Source: Enterococcus saccharolyticus subsp. saccharolyticus (lineage in GTDB: Bacteria; Bacillota; Bacilli; Lactobacillales; Enterococcaceae). From it: a stretch of DNA of 64,000 nucleotides. The stretch spans positions 2,193,794 to 2,257,793 of the forward strand of contig NZ_CP118957.1 of NCBI RefSeq assembly GCF_029023825.1, read 5' to 3'. Shown here piece by piece: positions 17,375-26,021 of this stretch. Made by a program: the position numbers and the translations under genes. The notes below the pieces were generated by a model. The model was given only the letters and a program-made list of their open reading frames with translations. It ran no database searches and was not told the origin of the DNA. The number at the start of each line of letters is the position of its first letter. Position 1 is the stretch's first letter.

Positions 17375-18181
17375 TTAATTTGGTGTAACGTCTTTTCCAA
17401 ACCATTTTTCACTGATTTTTTTGAATTCTCCATTTTCGTGTAATTCATTTAAACCATCGTTGATTTTAGTTGCTAATTTTTCATCGTTTTTACGAACGCC
17501 TACTGCATAATCTTCTTGTTCAAATGAACTTTCAATTAAATTAAATTGATCCAATTTTTTCGCTTGTGTTAAATAATACTCTGCATACACACTATCAATT
17601 AATAACCCATCAATTCGTCCTGTTTCTAAATCGATAAAAGCTTCATTAAAGCTAGCATAAAGTGTAGCGTCATTATCTTTTACAATGTCTTGTAACACTT
17701 CCGGCTGATCTGTGAAAATCTTGTAACCAGAAGATCCTTCTTGCGCACCTAATACTTTGTCTTTCATTTTATCGAAAGTATCAATTCCAGAATCTTTTTT
17801 CGTCACTAGAATTTGATAACTCTTCATATAAATATCTGAGAACAACACTTTTTTCTCACGCTCTGCATTGATAGTGTAACCATTCCAAATCATATCGATT
17901 GTACCGTTATCTAATTCAGTTTCTTTCATTGACCAATCAATTGGTTGGAATGTTACTTTCGTATCTGTTAAGTCAAAAACGGCCGTCGCTAAATCTACGT
18001 CAAAACCCGTTAAATTCCCATCATCATCACGAAAGCCCATCGGTACAAAAGTATCGTCTAACCCAACGACTACTTCTTTTTTGTCTGCGCCACTGCTGAC
18101 ATCTGCTTTTTTGTCTCCTGTGCCACACGCACCCAATAATAAAACACTTGCTGCCATCAATAAACCAGTTAATTTTTTCAT
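17375..18181 (-). CDS. amino-acid ABC transporter substrate-binding lipoprotein
   Basis: 268 residues, lipobox LGAC near residue 19, followed by a family 3 solute-binding domain (polar amino acids). The mature protein would hold the amino acid at the outer face of the membrane. Third gene of the operon permease-ATPase-binding protein. The T-box upstream suggests histidine as the sensed amino acid, which is the main clue to its substrate. Confidence 0.88.
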   Translation of the reverse strand: MKKLTGLLMAASVLLLGACGTGDKKADVSSGADKKEVVVGLDDTFVPMGFRDDDGNLTGFDVDLATAVFDLTDTKVTFQPIDWSMKETELDNGTIDMIWNGYTINAEREKKVLFSDIYMKSYQILVTKKDSGIDTFDKMKDKVLGAQEGSSGYKIFTDQPEVLQDIVKDNDATLYASFNEAFIDLETGRIDGLLIDSVYAEYYLTQAKKLDQFNLIESSFEQEDYAVGVRKNDEKLATKINDGLNELHENGEFKKISEKWFGKDVTPN

Positions 18182-18193
18182 TTTTTCTTCCTC

Positions 18194-18829
18194 CTATTTT
18201 ACCGGTGATACTTCTAAAAGATTATCTGCAATATTTTTTGCAAAATCCAAATCGTGTGTCACAACGATTTGTGTAACGCCTTGTTTTTTCAAATCTAAAA
18301 TAAGATTTTCCACTTGTTGACGCAAAGCAGGGTCCAACGCACTTGTCGGCTCATCGTATGCTAGTACTCGCGGATTCATTGCCATTGCACGAGCGATTGC
18401 CACCCGTTGCTTTTGTCCACCCGATAACTGATAAGGGTATTGATTCAACAAGACTGCTAAACCAAGTTGTTCCGCTAATTGTTGGGCTTTTTTCGTGTAG
18501 ACTTCCTTGTCTTCTTTTAACACTAATTTAGGCGCTAACGTGACGTTTTCAAACACGCTCAAATGTGGAAACAATTGAAAATCTTGGAAAACCACACCAA
18601 CGACTTGTTCTTGTTCCTTGAGATTCATTGGGTTGAACTTTTGGCCATCTAATAAAAAATCACCACTATCAATACTTTCTAAACCAGCCAGTGTTCGCAA
18701 CAACGTCGTTTTCCCTCCACCAGAAGGGCCAACAATTGCTAAAATACTACCTTCTGGAATCGCTAAATCTAAGCCATCAATGATGGTTCTGGAACCAAAT
18801 GATTTTTTGATATTTTTTAGTTCTAACAT
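18194..18829 (-). CDS. amino-acid ABC transporter ATP-binding protein
   Basis: 211 residues, shorter than the usual 240 for this family. Walker A GPSGGGKTT, signature LSGGQKQR, Walker B LAYDEPTSALDP and H-loop VVTHDLDF are complete; the C-terminal 25-30 residues common in GlnQ-like proteins are lacking. It lies 11 bases after the permease gene and 12 before the binding-protein gene, so the three are one transcript. Confidence 0.88.
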   Translation of the reverse strand: MLELKNIKKSFGSRTIIDGLDLAIPEGSILAIVGPSGGGKTTLLRTLAGLESIDSGDFLLDGQKFNPMNLKEQEQVVGVVFQDFQLFPHLSVFENVTLAPKLVLKEDKEVYTKKAQQLAEQLGLAVLLNQYPYQLSGGQKQRVAIARAMAMNPRVLAYDEPTSALDPALRQQVENLILDLKKQGVTQIVVTHDLDFAKNIADNLLEVSPVK

Positions 18830-18840
18830 CTTTTTCCCTC

Positions 18841-19482
18841 CTAACGGTAGTAATCCAAACGTTTTTCAATTTGTTTCAAGAGAACAGTGAAGAATCCTGT
18901 CAAGACGAGGTAAATAATCCCCACCCCAATTAATGGTAAGAGTGTTGCTTCACGCTCCATCGCAATTTTCCCAATACGCATCACATCGGATAAACCTAGG
19001 ATATAGATCAATGACGTATCTTTGACCAAACTAATAACTTCATTGCCAACAGAGGGCAACGTAATTTTGCCAACTTGTGGAATAATAATTTTAGAAATCG
19101 TTTGCCACGGCGTTAAACGCAAGACTTGAGCCGCTTCGTATTGTCCTTTGGGAATGGATTGAATCCCGCCACGGAAAATTTCCGCAAAATACGCCGCATA
19201 ATTTAAGATAAATGCAAAAACGGCGGCTTCAAAACGATCCAACACCACACCAACTGTTGCCAATCCATAAAAAGCAAAGATTAGTTGTAGCAATAATGGC
19301 GTCCCACGCATTAACCAGACATACGTTTGAACGATTGGTTTAAAAATTTTGGAATTACTACATAACACAAACGCGAATAAAATCCCTAATGGAATCGAAC
19401 CGATGAGTGTAAAGAAAAATAATTGAATCGTTACACCAGTTCCTTTAAATAATTGCGGAAAAACTGAAATCAGAATATCCAT
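18841..19482 (-). CDS. amino-acid ABC transporter permease
   Basis: 213 residues with about five membrane helices and the polar-amino-acid permease motif GGIQSIPKGQYEAAQVLRLT (EAA loop). First gene after the T-box leader; ATG 19482 has AAGGAGGG upstream. A single permease gene implies a homodimeric channel. Confidence 0.9.
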   Translation of the reverse strand: MDILISVFPQLFKGTGVTIQLFFFTLIGSIPLGILFAFVLCSNSKIFKPIVQTYVWLMRGTPLLLQLIFAFYGLATVGVVLDRFEAAVFAFILNYAAYFAEIFRGGIQSIPKGQYEAAQVLRLTPWQTISKIIIPQVGKITLPSVGNEVISLVKDTSLIYILGLSDVMRIGKIAMEREATLLPLIGVGIIYLVLTGFFTVLLKQIEKRLDYYR

Positions 19483-19504
19483 TTTGTTCCCTCCTTGTAT
19501 TTAC

Positions 19505-19900
19505 CTACGAATCGAAAAAAAACCACGCAAGCTGCCGCCTGGTTTACCCAAGAGGACGCAGTTTACGTGGTTCCACCTCATTTCATCTTCTCTTCACAGA
19601 AAAAGATCTTCTATGGTTGTTGATAAAATAAAAAAAGTCCTCTAGCCGCATTGGCTAAAGGACGTAAATTACGTGGTTCCACCTTTTTTCATCTATTCCT
19701 CACAGAATAAATCTCATGAAGTTATCTATCAATAACCATCGCTGTAACGGGCTTCCCGGGTTTTCCTACTAGACTTCAAAAAACCGACTCCAAGATGTGT
19801 TTCACAACGAAGTTACTATCTCTTCTCACCAACCAGAGACTCTCTTTAAATAATCAACACTGTTACTCTTCTTTTCGATGTCTTTTCTTAAGTTGTTTCT
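19505..19900 (-). promoter_or_regulatory. T-box leader with two antiterminator/terminator modules, specifier CAC (His)
   Basis: Stem I carries the AGAGAGTC and GGTTGGTGAGA landmarks. Its 3' internal loop reads GAAA-CAC-A directly before the closing helix, with CAC at 19799-19797, so the specifier is histidine. The T-box core GGTGGAACCACG occurs twice, at 19683-19672 and 19577-19566, each followed by its own terminator (GTCCTTTAGCC/GGCTAGAGGAC then Ts; AACCACG/CGTGGTT then Ts). There is only one Stem I, as just 50 bases separate the modules. The bulge base A would pair best with a U discriminator, while tRNA-His usually has C; the amino-acid assignment is therefore likely, not certain. Confidence 0.85.
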
Positions 19901-19901
19901 T

Positions 19902-19930
19902 ACTTTACATTCTTCTATGAAAGATGTCAA
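19902..19930 (-). promoter_or_regulatory. promoter of the His T-box operon
   Basis: TTGACA (19930-19925), 17 bases, TAAAGT (19907-19902). A weak CodY-like match (12 of 15) lies upstream at 19946-19960. Confidence 0.8.
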
Positions 19931-19975
19931 TCTTTTTGTACAAAAAAAAGTCAGAAAATTCAATTTACTATACAC

Positions 19976-20013
19976 AAAATCCTTGCACCTTTAGTTGATA
20001 AAGATACAAGGAT
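19976..20013 (-). terminator. terminator after pepT
   Basis: Stem TCCTTG..TCTTTA with TAAAGG..CAAGGA, loop TCAA-like, followed by TTTTGTG on the minus strand. Confidence 0.7.
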
Positions 20014-20020
20014 AATCTGC

Positions 20021-21250
20021 CTATTGTTTAGCGGCTAATTTTACGATTTCCAACAATGTTTGACTCGCTTTTTCCATTGCTTCGAGTGTGATAAATTCAT
20101 ACTGCCCATGGAAGTTTTCGCCACCTGTAAAAATATTGGGTGTTGGTAATCCCATCATCGAAATTTTTGACCCATCCGTCCCGCCACGAAACGGCTGTAC
20201 ATTGGGTGTGATACCAATTGCTTGCATCGCTTCTTTGGCCAACTCAATCGATAGCGGATGTTTATCAATAACTTGACGCATGTTGTAATATTGATCCTCT
20301 AACTGATAGGTAATTCGAGGAACATCAAAACGGTGATTGATTGCGTCAATGATACCAACTATTGTTTGTTTCCGTTGCGCAAATTTTTCCTCGTCATGGT
20401 CGCGAATAATATAATTTAACGACGCATGATCGATTGTCCCTGCAAATTTCGTTAATAAATAAAAACCTTCATATTCCCGAGTTTTTTCTGGTACTTCGTC
20501 ACTTGGTAATTGATTGTCAATTTCTTTCCCCAATTGGATAGCATTCACCATTTGTTGGTATGCCGTTCCCGGATGGACACTGGTACCAGCAATTTCAATA
20601 TCAATTTTTGCGGCATTAAACGTTTCATATTCAAAATTGCCCACACGACCACTATCGACCGTATAAGCAAAGCGAACAGGAAATTTCTCTACCGGAAAAC
20701 GATCCGCCCCACGTCCAATTTCTTCATCTGGTCCGAAAGCCACCCAGACATCGCCTCGCTCCAATTCTGGCTGAGCAATTAATTGACGTAACAATTCTAA
20801 AATTTCGGCAATGCCGGCTTTGTCATCTGCTCCAAGCAACGTTAAACCATTCGTCGTAATCAAGGTTTCTCCTACATAGTCTTTTAGGTTAGGAAACTCC
20901 GCTACTTTCATGACAATGTTAAGATCAGCATTTAAAATGACATCTTGCCCATCATAATGTTCAATCACTTGTGGTTGATTATTTTCAGCATTAAAATCAG
21001 CGGTATCTACATGCGCGATAAAACCTAACGCCATTTTATCCGGATTTCCTGCTAGTTTCCCTAAAACAAAACTATTTTCTTCGTCGTATGTCACATTGTC
21101 TAAGCCTAAATCACGTAAACGTTTCACTAAAATTTTAGCTAACACAACTTGACCCGGAGTAGTTGGTATTGTTTGTGATTTCTCATCTGAACGAGTGTTG
21201 ATTTGTACAAATTCTAAAAAATCTGTTAGTAGTTGACTCACGTCTCTCAT
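20021..21250 (-). CDS. pepT: tripeptide aminopeptidase PepT
   Basis: 409 residues from ATG 21250. M20B metallopeptidase motifs are present: HVDTAD (first metal ligand), GADDKAGIAEIL (bridging Asp), GPDEEIGRGADRF (catalytic Glu pair) and a late His in GGENFHGQYE. It removes the N-terminal residue from tripeptides in the cytoplasm. The ATG lies directly against AAAAAAGGG, so a GTG at 21241 with better spacing may be the true start. It sits eight bases behind the third oppA gene, so import and cleavage of peptides are co-expressed under the Met T-box. Confidence 0.93.
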   Translation of the reverse strand: MRDVSQLLTDFLEFVQINTRSDEKSQTIPTTPGQVVLAKILVKRLRDLGLDNVTYDEENSFVLGKLAGNPDKMALGFIAHVDTADFNAENNQPQVIEHYDGQDVILNADLNIVMKVAEFPNLKDYVGETLITTNGLTLLGADDKAGIAEILELLRQLIAQPELERGDVWVAFGPDEEIGRGADRFPVEKFPVRFAYTVDSGRVGNFEYETFNAAKIDIEIAGTSVHPGTAYQQMVNAIQLGKEIDNQLPSDEVPEKTREYEGFYLLTKFAGTIDHASLNYIIRDHDEEKFAQRKQTIVGIIDAINHRFDVPRITYQLEDQYYNMRQVIDKHPLSIELAKEAMQAIGITPNVQPFRGGTDGSKISMMGLPTPNIFTGGENFHGQYEFITLEAMEKASQTLLEIVKLAAKQ

Positions 21251-21258
21251 CCCTTTTT

Positions 21259-22917
21259 TTATTCTGCTACATAAGCTTCACGTAAATAGAAATAATCACC
21301 ATACGAATGGTAAACAATATCTTTTACGTTTGGATTAACTAAATAATTAGCGGCACTTTGGTAAATTGGTACTTGCGCAGCATCGTCTTCTAAAAGAATT
21401 TTTTCAGCCGCTTTGTAGTCTTCAAATGTTTTATTTTCATCGTTTGCATCGACCGTAATAGCTTTTTCTACTAATTTAGAATACTCACTATTGTCATATT
21501 CGCCATAGTTATAAGAAGAACCTGTACGATATAAGTTAAAATAAGAATTCATATCGTTGCTTCCAGCCGTCCAACCAGATAGCGACAATTCATACTTTTT
21601 ATCGGCACGTGCTTGGTTCACATTATTTGCTGGTTGTGGGGTAATATCAATTTTCAAACCTGGTAAATTCGTTTCTAATTGATTTTGAATGTATTCAGAA
21701 ACTTTTTTGCCATTATCCGAATCATCTACTAGTAAAGTCAATTCAATCGAATCACCTAGTTCCGCAGTTGCTTGTTCCCATTCTTTTTTGGCTGCTTCTA
21801 AATCAAAGACATTGTATTCGCCGCTGTATGCACGGAAATCTTCGCCTGTTTCAGCATTTGCATATAGTTGTGCTGGAATTAAACCATTTAAAGTAGCTGA
21901 ACCATCACTTAACACATTATTCACTAAACTTTCTTTATCAATCGCTAAGGCAACGGCTTTACGGAAATGTACATTACCCAATGCTTCCGTAGCTTTTTTA
22001 TTGAAATCTAAGAAACGATTGGCTACTTCTTGTAGCGAAACTAACGCTTCGTCATCTTTAAATTGTTGTACATATTGTCCAGTAATTTTCGTGAAATCCA
22101 ATTCACCTGATTGGAACAAGTTAATTCCTGTATTGTCTTCTTTAATCGTTGAGCCTTCAACTGTTGCTAATTTCACTTTATCTGCATCATAGTATTCTGG
22201 GTTTGGTTTTAATGTCCAAGTATCTGAAGCTGGCGTCCAATCTTCTAAGACAAATGGGCCAGAATAAATCATATTTTCGCTTGATGTTGCATAAGCAGAG
22301 TCTTTTTCTGTGACATATGCTTCATTTTGTGGTGCTAACCAACCAATCGAAACTACCGATAAGAAAGAAGGTTGTGGATTCAATAAAGTCACTTCAAATG
22401 TTTTTTCATCCAAAGCTTTCAAACCAATGGTATCCACATCGGCTTTTCCTTCACGAATATCTAAGCTATTCACAACATTATCTAACCAATACGCATTAGG
22501 TCCCATTGTTTCTGGATTCACCAAACGTTTCCAAGAAAACAAGAAATCCTCGGCAGTAATTGCTGTTCCATCACTCCACTTGATACCATCACGTAAATGG
22601 AATGTATATATTTTACCATCTTCACTAATATCAACGGATTCTGCTAATCCTGGGACAGTTTGACTGTCCTCATCCAAACGATACAAGCCTTCAAAAATAT
22701 GTTGGACTACTGTAAATGTCACTTTATCTGTCGTTTGTGTCGTGTCTAATGTCGATAATTGGGCAGGTAAACTGACCGCAATTTTTTGTTCTCCCCCACT
22801 TGATGCTTTCCCTCCAGAACTATCTGTGCCATCTGTCGCTGACTTTCCTGTACTACACCCTGCCAAAACAATGGCAATTGCACCTAATGCAATTGTTGAT
22901 TTTAACCATTTCTTCAT
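21259..22917 (-). CDS. peptide-binding lipoprotein, OppA family (third copy, T-box controlled)
   Basis: 552 residues, lipobox LAGC near residue 20, glycine/serine-rich linker and a family 5 solute-binding domain. GGAGG precedes the start. It has no transport partners beside it and is followed at once by pepT. The Met T-box suggests that methionine shortage raises uptake of peptides as a methionine source. Its sequence is clearly related to the two OppA copies at 7.8-11.3 kb but not nearly identical. Confidence 0.9.
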   Translation of the reverse strand: MKKWLKSTIALGAIAIVLAGCSTGKSATDGTDSSGGKASSGGEQKIAVSLPAQLSTLDTTQTTDKVTFTVVQHIFEGLYRLDEDSQTVPGLAESVDISEDGKIYTFHLRDGIKWSDGTAITAEDFLFSWKRLVNPETMGPNAYWLDNVVNSLDIREGKADVDTIGLKALDEKTFEVTLLNPQPSFLSVVSIGWLAPQNEAYVTEKDSAYATSSENMIYSGPFVLEDWTPASDTWTLKPNPEYYDADKVKLATVEGSTIKEDNTGINLFQSGELDFTKITGQYVQQFKDDEALVSLQEVANRFLDFNKKATEALGNVHFRKAVALAIDKESLVNNVLSDGSATLNGLIPAQLYANAETGEDFRAYSGEYNVFDLEAAKKEWEQATAELGDSIELTLLVDDSDNGKKVSEYIQNQLETNLPGLKIDITPQPANNVNQARADKKYELSLSGWTAGSNDMNSYFNLYRTGSSYNYGEYDNSEYSKLVEKAITVDANDENKTFEDYKAAEKILLEDDAAQVPIYQSAANYLVNPNVKDIVYHSYGDYFYLREAYVAE

Positions 22918-22940
22918 TTCTTTTCCTCCTTTTCATCAAT

Positions 22941-23215
22941 AAAAAAAGCCCTTTTACCAGTTAAAAAAACCAGTAAAAGGGCGAATATATCGCGGTACCA
23001 CCTTTGTTTAGAAGCTTGCACTTCTCTTTGTCCAACATCATCTATCATGAGATTGGCGTTCAAATATAACGGATGAACTTTTCCGAAACTGCTTACTTAT
23101 CAACAGTTTTTCTCAGAGACCATTTTTCTACTTATTAAATTAGTTCTTTGCACCATCCAGAACCTCTCTTAAAATTTGCGAAGTGTACTTTTCTCTTCAT
23201 TGAATTTTATTATTA
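22941..23215 (-). promoter_or_regulatory. T-box riboswitch, specifier AUG (Met), upstream of oppA-pepT
   Basis: T-box core GGTGGTACCGCG at 23002-22991; terminator stem GCCCTTTTACTGGTT / AACTGGTAAAAGGGC followed by seven Ts ending near 22941. In Stem I the lower helix AGAGA/TCTCT closes an internal loop whose 3' strand reads AGAAAA-AUG-G, with AUG at 23123-23121. The bulge base T pairs with an A discriminator, as expected for tRNA-Met. Uncharged tRNA-Met would favour read-through. Confidence 0.88.
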
Positions 23216-23226
23216 AATTTTAGTAA

Positions 23227-23255
23227 AGTTTAGCTTAACTGATTCTCATTGTCAA
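23227..23255 (-). promoter_or_regulatory. promoter of the Met T-box transcript
   Basis: TTGACA (23255-23250), 17 bases, TAAACT (23232-23227). Confidence 0.8.
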
Positions 23256-23366
23256 TGCTTTGTTTTAGGAAAATAAAATTGGCGGAAGACGTAACTTACT
23301 ATACAATACTAAGTAAGGACACACGTTTAACGTGTAAGATTTTTGATAGATAAGGTGGTTTTTTTC

Positions 23367-24233
23367 GTGACATTACAAGAGTTACAACAAATTTATCCGT
23401 TAGCCCAACTTCACACATTTCCTACAGAAGATGAACATTACTTGTCGCTTTATTTGGAAGGACAATTTTTATGGATTCCGCAAACTGAACTAACAACAAC
23501 TGAGAAAAAAGTCTTAAAAATGCTAACGAATGCGCAAGATACTACGCTTCCTACCCATCATCCGTGGTATGCCACACTTTTCCAAAAAGAAAGTGCGCCA
23601 TTAGCTACAGGAAAATTTCGGGTCATTCAAGTGGAATTTAATAATCCAGAACAAGTTGATATGCATTCCTGGGACGAAGAAATCAAACGGATTTTCCCAC
23701 AGCTTGTCGACCATTTTTTTATCAATGGTACCAAAAGTTTTTTAGTGGAAATGTACAGTGACGATGCCTTGCCAACCGAAGAACTTGAAGGCATCTTTTT
23801 AGCTTTAGACGGTGATTTTAATACCTACACCCGTGTCTTTGTGGGCGCTTTTTATCCAGCAGTCAGTGATTTTACAACATTGCTTCAAGAGGAACAACAA
23901 TTATTTCTGTCAACAATCAAACAAAACTTACAAATCAAATGCTGCGATCTGCGGAAAGTAGCGATTCATTATTTTGCCACTCATCTCGTAGAAGAAAGTG
24001 CCATGATGCGACAATTAGCCAAAAATTGGTTTGAAGATGATCTGTATGATCTGATTTTTGCATTATGGAAAAATCAAGGCAATGTCAGCTCTGCAGCGAA
24101 AGATTTATTTATGCACCGTAATACCCTTCAATATAAAATTGATAAATTTCAAAAACAAACATTGACGAACCTCAAAGAAATGGATTCTCTTTTCTTATGC
24201 TATTTATTACTCACAACATTTATCAAAAATTAA
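23367..24233 (+). CDS. PucR/CdaR-type transcriptional regulator
   Basis: 288 residues from a GTG at 23367, chosen because AAGGTGG stands eight bases before it; an ATG at 23343 overlaps that site. The C-terminal 70 residues match the PucR helix-turn-helix (NQGNVSSAAKDLFMHRNTLQYKIDKF), which is the DNA-binding domain of sugar-diacid and purine regulators. The N-terminal two thirds have no domain I recognise. It is followed by an MsmK-type ATPase gene, so it may control sugar uptake; that is inferred from position only. Confidence 0.75.
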   Translation: MTLQELQQIYPLAQLHTFPTEDEHYLSLYLEGQFLWIPQTELTTTEKKVLKMLTNAQDTTLPTHHPWYATLFQKESAPLATGKFRVIQVEFNNPEQVDMHSWDEEIKRIFPQLVDHFFINGTKSFLVEMYSDDALPTEELEGIFLALDGDFNTYTRVFVGAFYPAVSDFTTLLQEEQQLFLSTIKQNLQIKCCDLRKVAIHYFATHLVEESAMMRQLAKNWFEDDLYDLIFALWKNQGNVSSAAKDLFMHRNTLQYKIDKFQKQTLTNLKEMDSLFLCYLLLTTFIKN

Positions 24234-24246
24234 ACGCTTTTACAAT

Positions 24247-24278
24247 GTGCACAAAAATCCCAAAGTTTTTTTGTGCAC
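24247..24278. promoter_or_regulatory. strong palindrome between the regulator and msmK
   Basis: GTGCACAAAAA (24247-24257) and TTTTTGTGCAC (24268-24278) form an 11-base-pair stem with a ten-base loop. No U-run follows on the plus strand. A terminator with an internal T-stretch or an operator ahead of the msmK promoter are both possible. Confidence 0.5.
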
Positions 24279-24285
24279 GTTTACA

Positions 24286-24314
24286 TTGCGCAAATAAACC
24301 GTTTTCATTATAGT
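24286..24314 (+). promoter_or_regulatory. likely promoter of msmK
   Basis: TTGCGC (24286-24291), 17 bases, TATAGT (24309-24314). Confidence 0.5.
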
Positions 24315-24350
24315 GAATATATAAATTAAAGCGAAAGAAGGAATTCATTC

Positions 24351-25454
24351 ATGGTAGAAATGGCCTTAACACACGTATATAAAAAATATGACAATGCAGA
24401 AAAATATTCTGTTACAGACTTTAACTTAGATATTAAAGATCGCGAATTTATCGTTTTCGTTGGACCTTCTGGTTGTGGTAAATCAACAACTTTACGTATG
24501 ATTGCTGGTTTAGAAGATATTTCAGAAGGAGAATTGTCAATCGGCGGTAAAGTAATGAATGATGTTGCACCAAAAGATCGTGACATCGCAATGGTATTCC
24601 AAAACTATGCCCTATATCCACATATGACAGTTTACGATAACATGGCATTTGGTTTGAAATTACGTAAATATGACAAAGCAGACATTAAAACACGTGTTGA
24701 AAATGCTGCTGAAATTTTAGGTTTAACCGAATACTTAGATCGTAAACCAGCTGCTTTATCTGGTGGACAACGTCAACGTGTGGCCTTAGGTCGTGCTATC
24801 GTTCGTGATGCCAAAGTATTCTTGATGGATGAGCCTTTATCTAACTTAGATGCGAAACTACGTGTGGCAATGCGTGCTGAAATTGCGAAATTACACCAAC
24901 GCTTAGAAACAACAACCATCTACGTTACCCATGACCAAACAGAAGCGATGACTATGGCAGACCGTATCGTTATCATGAAAGACGGATTTATCCAACAAAT
25001 CGGTTCACCAAAAGAAGTTTACAATTCACCAAAAAATATCTTTGTAGCTGGATTTATCGGATCACCAGCAATGAACTTCTTCAATGTCACGTTAAACAAC
25101 GGCGTTATCTCTGATGGATTTGGTTTAGAATTACGTATTCCAGAAGGACGTAACAAAGTCTTAGTTAACCAAGGTTATGAAGGAAAACAATTAGTCTTTG
25201 GTATTCGTCCAGAAGATATCAACAGTGAACAAGTAGCAATTGATGCTGCACCAGAATCAACTGTACGCTCTGAAGTAGTCGTATCTGAATTACTTGGTGC
25301 TGAAACAATGCTTTATACAAAAATTGGTGAAACAGAGTTTATCTCTAAAGTCGATGCGCGCGACTTCCACCGTCCAGGCGAAACAATTGATTTAGCCTTT
25401 AACTTAAACAAAGCGCACTTCTTCGATAAAGACTCTGAAGATGTAATCAAGTAG
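24351..25454 (+). CDS. msmK: sugar ABC transporter ATP-binding protein, MsmK/UgpC family
   Basis: 367 residues. Walker A GPSGCGKST, signature LSGGQRQR, Walker B FLMDEPLSNLDAKLR, H-loop YVTHDQTEAM, then a C-terminal OB-fold regulatory part (about 245-367). In Gram-positives a single such ATPase often serves several carbohydrate importers, and here no permease or binding protein is adjacent, which fits that shared role. Expression is likely high to judge from codon choice. AAGGA precedes the start and a terminator follows. Confidence 0.9.
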   Translation: MVEMALTHVYKKYDNAEKYSVTDFNLDIKDREFIVFVGPSGCGKSTTLRMIAGLEDISEGELSIGGKVMNDVAPKDRDIAMVFQNYALYPHMTVYDNMAFGLKLRKYDKADIKTRVENAAEILGLTEYLDRKPAALSGGQRQRVALGRAIVRDAKVFLMDEPLSNLDAKLRVAMRAEIAKLHQRLETTTIYVTHDQTEAMTMADRIVIMKDGFIQQIGSPKEVYNSPKNIFVAGFIGSPAMNFFNVTLNNGVISDGFGLELRIPEGRNKVLVNQGYEGKQLVFGIRPEDINSEQVAIDAAPESTVRSEVVVSELLGAETMLYTKIGETEFISKVDARDFHRPGETIDLAFNLNKAHFFDKDSEDVIK

Positions 25455-25537
25455 TAGTTTCCTGTGAGTATGATGGATTTGCCCCCATGATACTTATGGA
25501 TAACTTATATAGTGTTTTCCTTATTTGTATCCCCCAG

Positions 25538-25568
25538 AAAAAGCATCGGTTAAAGCCGGTGCTTTTTC
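25538..25568 (+). terminator. terminator of msmK
   Basis: Stem AAAAAGCA.CGG / CCGGTGCTTTTT followed by the T-run. Confidence 0.85.
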
Positions 25569-25640
25569 ATTTTCAGTCTTTAGTCCCTGTTCATCTTTAG
25601 TCAGCGTGATACAATAAAAGAAAAAGAAGCAGGTGATAAC

Positions 25641-26021
25641 ATGAAACTTTTAGGAAATCTTATTTGGTTCATCTTTGGCGGGTTCATTGGCGGACTCGGA
25701 TGGATATTAGCAGGATTATTGTGGTGTATCACCATTGTGGGTATTCCAATTGGGGTTCAATGTTTTAAACTGGCTAGTCTAAGCTTCTGGCCTTTTGGCA
25801 AAGATGTCGTTTACAGCAACAATAGTGTCTCATTAATTGTCAATATCATTTGGTTAATTGTGAGTGGTTTACCATTAGCACTAACCCACATCACTAGCGG
25901 CATCATTTTGTATGTAACAATCATTGGGATTCCGTTTGGTAAACAATCATTTAAGCTAGCAAAATTAGCATTAATGCCTTTTGGTGCTAGAGTTGTAGAC
26001 GAAGGGAGTTGGCGTTATTAA
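25641..26021 (+). CDS. yccF: YccF family membrane protein
   Basis: 126 residues made of two similar halves, each with a membrane hairpin followed by IVGIPIG-type and FGK motifs (WCITIVGIPIGVQCFKLASLSFWPFG and the later TIIGIPFGKQSFKLAKLALMPFG), the hallmark of the YccF domain. Role unknown; the protein sits in the cytoplasmic membrane. Its stop codon overlaps the ATG of the immunity gene (TAATG), so the two are translationally coupled. AGGTGATAAC precedes the start. Confidence 0.85.
   Translation: MKLLGNLIWFIFGGFIGGLGWILAGLLWCITIVGIPIGVQCFKLASLSFWPFGKDVVYSNNSVSLIVNIIWLIVSGLPLALTHITSGIILYVTIIGIPFGKQSFKLAKLALMPFGARVVDEGSWRY

Noticed and set aside
21689-22192. Long opposite-strand frames inside the oppA, opp permease and PTS genes
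   Set aside because: No ribosome site, no family resemblance, and they mirror strongly coding frames on the other strand.
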